A program made the translations under genes and the position numbers. Positions 57,021 through 64,000 of a DNA stretch of 64,000 nucleotides are shown here, in pieces (position 1 is the first letter of the stretch; every line of letters begins with the position of its first letter). A model generated the notes under the pieces. The model saw only the letters and a list, made by a program, of their open reading frames with translations. It was not told the DNA's origin and ran no database searches. The stretch is from Heliopora coerulea (lineage: Eukaryota; Cnidaria; Anthozoa; Scleralcyonacea; Helioporidae). Where the stretch lies: NCBI GenBank assembly GCA_030142905.1, contig JASJOG010000218.1, positions 62,001-126,000 of the forward strand. Reading direction: 5' to 3'.

Positions 57021-58390
57021 CAGTGGCGGCTCTATGGGGGGGGGCCTGGGGGGCCATACCCCCCCAAATGCAAGTTTTTCAAAATGGTTGTAAAGTTTCT
57101 CCAAGTAATAGCTAGTACAATACATGCTAAATAGAAGTTGCAGACAAACATAATCTTGCTTAGCATTCCTCAGTATTAAATAGTTACCCAAGTAGAGATT
57201 TGCAACATTTTTACGTTAATACCGCCTGGTTCGCTTCTAATGGTTCACTTCTCAAACTGCAAGCTAGAAAACGTTCCCGTTTAACGTTGAACAAAGTCTC
57301 GTTTAGGCAAGTGTAGCAAATGATGTACGCTTGCTTGAAGTATCCACTGGACTATAGAAGTATTAGTAGGCTTTTATCGATTGTGCTAGCACATTTTTTG
57401 GCAGAATTTAGGAAAATGAGCACATTTTTGTCATTTGTTGTGGAAGTAGCACTGCTAGCATAACCGGCATATTTTTATCAGTTACAGAGCACATTACTAG
57501 GGCCATAACTCTCCAGTAAGTCACATTTTGCTTATATTGAGTTAATTTATAAGCTTTGCTCAGTCTTGTTAAATTCTGTCTCTTAGTAGGCCTTAGTCTA
57601 GGCGCCTGTGGTTCACTGGAACTTTAGTTCAGATCAAGTCCATGCTCTCAAGGTCAAAACGAAATGGTTAAATTTAACTGAACTGCTGTAATTTGTTTTT
57701 TCCCAATCATTCTGTTTGATTCAATAAATGTTCGTTAACTTGATTACTTGCAAGCAAGTGTAATGCAGCAGGGAACTTTTTGAGGGCACTAACTACGATA
57801 GAAAGCCATCAGTGAAGTTTTGTGTTGTATTTAAAACATTTCAGGAGATAAGGAGCAATCTATTAAAAGCTAGACAACGTTGGGAACAATGAGATGTTTT
57901 GCTTTCTTTGCTACATAAAAAAAAACAAGTATTTAATTTCGAGCTTTTAAAGTTAATTTGTGAAAGCATAATTTCAGAAAAAGAAGCATAATTTTGAAAA
58001 ACGAGCCGATAACTTTAGCATAATTTTGGTTAAGAACAAGCAGTGCTAGTAGTATAAAGTGCTACTTTTACTAGCTCAGTCGATAAAAACCTAAGTATTA
58101 GCCCCAGTGTCGTTGCCAAGGGAGGAGTTCAAGAAGTTCAAAACCCCCATACATGCAAGAAAATTGAAATTTTAATTCCATAGCAATTTAAATAATATTT
58201 CTAACCCTTAAAATTGCCAAAAACCTCTCCCAAAACCCGGAAAATGACCTTTCTGAGATTCTAGAATTTCAAAACTTTCCGGGGGAGCATGCCCCCTGAC
58301 CCCTCTAGCTAAAACGCCTCGCGACTTCGGCGATCGCATACTTCGTGCCTAATTGGCCCTCCTGGTTAAAATGTTTTAAAACCGCCACTG
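57021..58390. mobile_element. Non-autonomous hAT-type element, 1,370 bp, with 8-bp TSD
   Basis: The left end CAGTGGCGG (57021) and right end CCGCCACTG (to 58390) are inverted repeats of the common hAT type. They are flanked by identical 8-bp target duplications CCCTGATC at 57013-57020 and 58391-58398. Near the ends are G/C runs and a CTCTAGC-containing segment. No long open frame or transposase motif was seen inside, so it depends on a transposase elsewhere. The perfect TSD suggests a fairly recent insertion. Confidence 0.88.
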
Positions 58391-58398
58391 CCCTGATC

Positions 58399-60204
58399 AT
58401 AGATATATTAGGTTTGCAATACCATGGGATCTAGACATTGTTTTCAAAATCAAGGAAAATTTTACAAACTTGTTGAGAGATGATTTTTCAGTGGATTCGT
58501 TCAATTGTTCATTTTTTGCTGCAAAAATTGTTGAACTAGAGCATTACGTCATATTACGTCATACCATGCACACGTAGTTTTTCGAAGCCGTCGTCGTTTG
58601 TCGCTTCATTGCTCGGCCCTTCCCCTCACTGACGGAACTACAAGCGGCAATGGCTGCGAAGGGATATTGTGTATGAAGACCGTATTATGAAAGATCTTGG
58701 TTGATCTAAAACTAACTTTACAGTGGTGGATCTCAGCCTCTTGGCTTCCAAGACTACCATGTGTCCAAGGAAATATTCTAAAGGCCCCTACCCAGCATGT
58801 ACTATTTTCCCACCCGCGTCCGGCGTCCTCATTATGGGATTGCACGAGTGTGAAAATTTACCGCTTAATCATGCACCCCTGTGCTTGAAGTAATGGTTTT
58901 CCCCGATGCTCATTGTCATTATGTACATTGACAATGATGTACATTGTCAGACTTAAGTCGGCTAGCAATGCATGTCGAGCTTGTTTTAACGTAAAACGTC
59001 CATTTACCAAACGAGTTATGTAATGGATAAGTATCATTTCCGACTCGATGTTTCGTGAGTGGCGTGTTTTATCGCTGTCTTGTTAAACGCGCGTATCGTC
59101 GTTTTTCCGCGAGGAAAACGTCGCGCGAAAATCAGAGATGATTTCCATACTGGAAGTTCTTTAGAGTCTATTGTAGGCTGCACCTCCTGTTGACAATGCT
59201 ACCTCAGCGGAACTTGGATGTTACTTGGTTCAATATCGAATTCCCTTCTCTTACTCTGAGCTCTCTTAATGAAGTGGAATTGCAAACTAAGTGTTTTACA
59301 ACCTATTTTACAGCCTATACATGACACTTCCTTCCTGCGAACAAAAAGACAGTCATCAAGCAAAATCTCCCTGTGCCACAATCAACAACGGTATTCTTAG
59401 CTAGTAATGAAAGTGCGGTAATTCACAATGCTGCTTGATGCTTGATGTGAGTCTTTCAGTGGCTTAATACTACGCTTCCACACCTTTACCATGGTATCGA
59501 AGGGTGGTACTCACCAAACTGAAGGACTCCTGCCAGCTCACTGAAATGCCAATCCCCTGGCAAACTAATCACCTAGTAAGAGCAGCTTCCGATTGGTTAA
59601 CGTCTGATGACTGAAGCCAAAAGCCTCCGCCCACTCTAAATTTATTTATGATCACTGGATGACCCAAGCAACGAAGTGACGAGTAAAATCTTATAGCGTA
59701 AAGAGTAAATCCAGAGTAAAATGCTGGAAGACTGATCCTGCAGACTGAAGAGGTGAGGCGTAAGCATTATTACCTTTATATGATCTTTCTTTGAGTTTTA
59801 AAACATGCAAATTTATCAGGAAGACTTAACTAAGACACTTAAGCAATACTTAGTGCAGCTGTCGCTTTCGCTTCTGCTGACGGTTCCTCTTGTATGCAAA
59901 AAGTTCCTTGATCAACAATTCTGTTCCAAAAAAATTGCTTTGTTTACTTTTCAGATGTGATTTTCCGACAGTGATTTTAGCCAGTCAATTTACCCTGTTT
60001 TCCCCAAAAATTCATAATCCTGACCCAAAGTAGAAAATTTCTCAGGTCTTGGGGAGGAAGGTTGGGCGCGGCAGTGTACCGCTGGACAAACGCTGGCTGC
60101 ACTAGTGTCTGCGGTCAAAGATCAAAACAAACTTGGAGAGATGCTAACTTCGGGAGGTTAAAGTTAAGGGATGTGAGTACAAGTGATTCACGCAGTAAGA
60201 AATC
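58399..60204. other. Spacer upstream of CADPS
   Basis: This is 1.8 kb between the hAT element and the CADPS start codon. No coding exon, tRNA or repeat family was recognised. It probably holds the CADPS promoter and 5' UTR (for example the stretch just before 60205), and perhaps the displaced upstream regulatory DNA of PFKFB. A 79-codon minus-strand open frame at 58606-58845 resembles nothing known to me. Confidence 0.5.
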
Positions 60205-60891
60205 ATGCTTTCAAGCTCTTCCGAGGACGAGACCGATGATGAAAACGTTGCACCAGTGGAAAAACTCATAACGCGTGACTCGCCTTCTGTTTCGCGAGTT
60301 GACAGTCCGACGCCTTCCATAAGCGATGTGGACGAGGAAGATCAGGAACGCAAGGAGAAGCTAATGCTGTACGTGTTTGTTCTGCGCTGTATTGCTCATC
60401 CCTTCAATGCAAAGCAACAAACAGATATGACTAGACGACAGAATAAGATATCCAAACAAGACCTGTCAGTGATTAAAGCTCGCTTTGAACAATTTCTTAA
60501 TGGAATGACGAAGATTGAGAGCGACAAGGCGTTCCACTACGCTGTCAAGTCCTATTTCGATACGTTTCTTAACGGGGATCGTCTCCTCAAAATGGTGAGC
60601 TACGGTAGTTGTACTGCAGGGGATTTTAGAGAGGTTTTTAAGTCGAGTATTGAAAAGAGAGTTCGAAATCTGCCAAACGGTTTGACAAAGGAAACTGTAC
60701 TCAGCTCTTGGATGGCGAAGTTTGACTCGATTTACCGAGGTGAAGAACATTCCATGCGATCACCAGCCAGAATGACGGGTACAACATCATCCAGCGAAAT
60801 GATTCTTTCCAAGGATCAGCTGTACGAAATGTTTCAGACGATTTTGGGGATCAAAAGATATGAACACCAGATTCTATATAACGCTTGTCAG
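60205..60891 (+). CDS. CADPS: Calcium-dependent secretion activator (CAPS), first coding exon, 229 aa
   Basis: CAPS primes dense-core vesicles for Ca2+-triggered exocytosis by binding PIP2 and SNAREs. This exon starts [13 protein letters not shown], like the vertebrate MLDPSSSEEESDE, then an acidic Ser-rich segment. From about residue 50 it is near-identical to the family: [92 protein letters not shown], and [20 protein letters not shown]. It closes LYNACQ followed by donor GTAACC at 60892, phase 0. The C2, PH and MUN domains lie beyond the window; no second exon was recognised up to 64000. The frame stays open 43 codons past the donor, to a TAG at 61021. Confidence 0.93.
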
Positions 60892-63800
60892 GTAACCTCT
60901 GTTCAATATTTGCCAGCTGATAAATCACAGAAATTTATTCAACACTTGAAGTCTGAGAGCTTCAAACCAAACCGAATTCCTCGGTCGTTAGTCAGAGCAG
61001 GAAATTTAGTGTCTAGTCTTTAGTTTATATGTTACTATGCTATTACTAATTTAGTTTCACTTATGGTTGCTCATTGACAATCCACCGCTACCTCATGTGT
61101 TCAGGTTTTTATTATTTTACAGATCATGTGTAGTTTTTGTTTATTTAATAATTAACGGATTTAATGCGAGGTTAATATGTGCCATCAAAAAGTACGTTGA
61201 CTTTTTCATTCCTGCTGGAGTGTCACCTCTGCTGAATAAAATCATCTAGCACTTGCCAGTTGAAAACAAAATATTTTAAGTTGACAAAAACTATTCAAAG
61301 AAATCAAATAAGCACATGTCTACAGGTTTTAACCCTTTGATTCTTGACAGATTTTCCCCTTTGGTGAATGAAATCATCTGACATTAACCAGATGATTTCC
61401 ATTTGAAGTCAGTAAAAGTTGTTCCTCAGGGTCAAATGATTAATATTTCTAGTTCTTAGCAGAATTTCAAGCATTTTATTCAGAAATATCTGATAAAGAT
61501 TGAGAGAGAAGAAAATATACAAACTGGTTTCTTTGGGACTGAAATTGTTAATAACACTTCCAGTCTTGAAAATACTAATGGTTTGGACAGTGTTATTTAA
61601 TGACATCTACTGTCAAATCTCAATAAATTATAAGTGTCTTAATTTATGGCAATGCTGCAAATGCTGTTGGCTTTTGACTATATAGGACTAGTCCCATGGT
61701 GCAATTTTTTAAACAACTTTTTGGAGTTAAAATATTGTTATAATGTGTTGTTTAATTGCCAGTGAAGTTGTTAAATTTATGGCAGAAAGTGCAACCCTAG
61801 TCCATTTTTTTGTGTAACTGGTAATTTTCAAAAATGAATAGTTCATATAAACTGTATTACATACTGCAATTCTTCCTACTCATAACAATTTTTTATGAGA
61901 CTAGTTGGTTGAAAAATTGTGTCATCAGTTTATGACAGTAACGCAAACTTGTGGGTTATTAACTGCTTATTCATCGAGCATGAGGTCTATACAGTGAAAT
62001 ATCAGACTAAGGTTTTTTAGTATGGACTGAGCAAGTGCAGCAAGCTGAGGGCCATGCCAAAAAATAAAGGTTTGATATTTCATTGTGCAGACTGAACAAG
62101 TGAGGTGAATAAGCTGTTTATTGTATGGCATCAATAAGAATTTTCAGCTGTCACATGTTTGGCTTTCGTGCATTTGTTGGCTTCTTCATTTTCATTGGCT
62201 GCACTCTACACAAACAAGGTTGTTTGTCAGTTTTTTTTGCCATTGTTCATGGAAAGCAGTCCTTTCCCATTCACAAGCTGAGTGTGTAAATGCTTTTGGA
62301 AAACATTTAACATAGATCTTGCCAAGTAAAACAATTGGGGATATGACAAGCTGAAGAATAATTTAGATTTGAAGGATGAAGTCATTAGAACATGTGGTAA
62401 GAAGTTATAAATACATGGGACATTTCACTAAGCATTTTCTTTAAAGTTTCCATTATTTGAAGTCTTTGAAAAACATCTGGTTAAAATATATAAATGGAAC
62501 TTTTTCAAAAAGAAATCTGCTCATAATTTTAACATTATTTCAAAGAAACCATGGCTTATGTGGAAATATTTAAAGACTTGAAGATTGAACAGTTTTTAGT
62601 TTTCATCATCAATTCAGTATATCAAGACATGTCAATGTGATGGTTAAGTCTGATCATATTTACTAAACAGTAGTTTCAGCTTGTTGGGTTGTTAAAAAAG
62701 CCTCTATCTCTTCTTGACTGCCTTGCTTTGCTTCTGGCTCTTCCCAACAAAAATTTGCATTTTCGTTTGTTTCCTGGTCAGGATAGTAAAATTCACTTGG
62801 TGAATATTAATTGTTTTCATCCATTTTATTCATTATTGCAATATCTTTATACCAAGGCCTTTGACAGAGGCTGGAAAATGAACTTTTGGCTACAGAGGGG
62901 CTGTTCTATAGAATGAGCTTCCTGATGTAACAAGGAATAGGCTGACTGTTCAGTCTTTTAAAAATTCTTTATAGCTGTGGAGGGGCAATTTGGTGGAATT
63001 GGGCTTCCAATGTAATATAAGTTAAATTTTTAATATCTTAATGTACTTAGCATGGGTATACATGTATGTGTGTGCTTTTGCATTGACGGATATGTATGTT
63101 CATGTATGTGTGTGTAATGGCCTGTGTACAAATATTTTTAATTTTGTCACAGGTTAATAATTTCTTTTTTATTGCATGACTCATTGGAAGAGCATTTCTT
63201 TGAATGAAATGGTACCGTGTATGCTAATAATTTTTCATTTCTAATAAAGCCTTATGATGATGATGATGATGATTGCTTTGTTGCTCTTCATTGAACTAAA
63301 TGCTGCATTTTATATTTTGTCTTTTGTTAAAACAATTATTAGTAAGCATGTTTTTTGACACAAAAATTATATATTGAAACTTCCACCAACCAGGAAAACA
63401 TCTGGGATACCAGTCCAGGTATAGAAAAAGACAGACCATGGTCTGAATACACATTTTGACAGACCATGTGTTAACCAGTCAATTTAGGATGCAAGAAAGC
63501 CATATAATAAGATAGCTTCTAGGTCATTATCTAAAGTATATTGATTTGACATTATGTTGATATAAAAGCCATTAATGGTTATGATGGGTTATTATGACTG
63601 ATCAATTCATTAGTATTTTGTCAGTTAGTTTATTATAAAGTTATAAACTAGGAAGCACACTTTGTGGTAGTTAGAATTCTTTTATGTAAGGAACACCTCT
63701 TGATTTAGAGGGGAAAGAAATTGAGGAGGGATTTGGGATAAAAATTATGGCTTAACAGTGTTCTAGCTGGGCCTAAATGAAATGGTGCTCTGCTCTTCCT

Positions 63801-64000
63801 TTTCCATGAGTGCCCTTTTGTTTATGCTGAGTGCCCTGTGATTTGTCCTTTTGGCCTACTTGTTTTTCTTGTTATTATTTAACTGTGAGCATCACTGTAC
63901 TGTAAATGCACTGTTATAGTTATGCATCATGAGGAGTCAATCAAGTCTCTTGCTTAGATTGCTGAAACATGTATAATGCATTTTACTTATGGTACTACAA
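60892..64000 (+). other. CADPS intron 1 (partial)
   Basis: No second CADPS exon was recognised. It contains two degenerate copies of the dispersed short repeat with the AAATCATCTG/GACAGATTTTCCCC core (about 61200-61270 and 61320-61440) and a (GAT)n microsatellite at 63253-63275. The remainder looks like unique AT-rich intron. Confidence 0.6.
63253..63275 (+). repeat. (GAT)n microsatellite
   Basis: Short TGA/GAT run within CADPS intron 1. Confidence 0.85.

Noticed and set aside
58735..58790. U2 snRNA-like start (CAGCCTCTTGGCTTCC)
   Set aside because: Only a short resemblance to the U2 5' domain; the branch-site-pairing segment and Sm site are absent.

Overview
This window is animal nuclear DNA: AT-rich, genes split into many short exons with GT-AG introns, and introns crowded with microsatellites, tRNA-derived SINEs, MITEs and Penelope-like retroelement debris. 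The protein orthology and the repeat types (Penelope-like elements with GIY-YIG domains and hammerhead ribozymes) suggest a cnidarian, probably an anthozoan such as a coral. That assignment is inference and was not tested by search.

Three genes were found, and their reading frames agree at every exon junction. (1) Positions 279-43686 (+) hold the 3' four-fifths of polybromo-1 (PBRM1/BAF180), the PBAF chromatin-remodelling subunit. The window enters the gene in the linker after bromodomain 2. I traced 41 exons (4,543 nt, about 1,513 residues): bromodomains 3-6, two BAH domains, an HMG box, two C2H2-type zinc fingers, a Q/P-rich region and the conserved C-terminus. (2) Positions 44740-56958 (-) hold a complete 17-exon PFKFB gene (6-phosphofructo-2-kinase/fructose-2,6-bisphosphatase, 449 aa). 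It is tail-to-tail with PBRM1, and the two poly(A) signals lie only about 115 bp apart. (3) Positions 60205-60891 (+) hold the first coding exon (229 aa) of CADPS/CAPS, the calcium-dependent secretion activator; the rest of that gene lies beyond the window. CADPS is divergent from PFKFB across a 3.2 kb spacer.

The rest is repeats. PBRM1 introns carry at least four tRNA-derived SINE families, one with its (TTTAC)n tail expanded into a 15-bp minisatellite. They also carry TTAA-flanked MITEs, long foldbacks and Penelope-like relics. Two hammerhead ribozyme motifs keep every consensus core position and a closed stem I (27914-27957 +, 11040-11081 -). A 1,370-bp hAT-type element with a perfect 8-bp target duplication sits 55 bp upstream of the PFKFB start codon.

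The genes do not form an operon or shared pathway. PBRM1 acts in chromatin, PFKFB in glycolytic control and CADPS in dense-core vesicle exocytosis. The unusual content lies in the mobile-element layer and in the polybromo zinc fingers.
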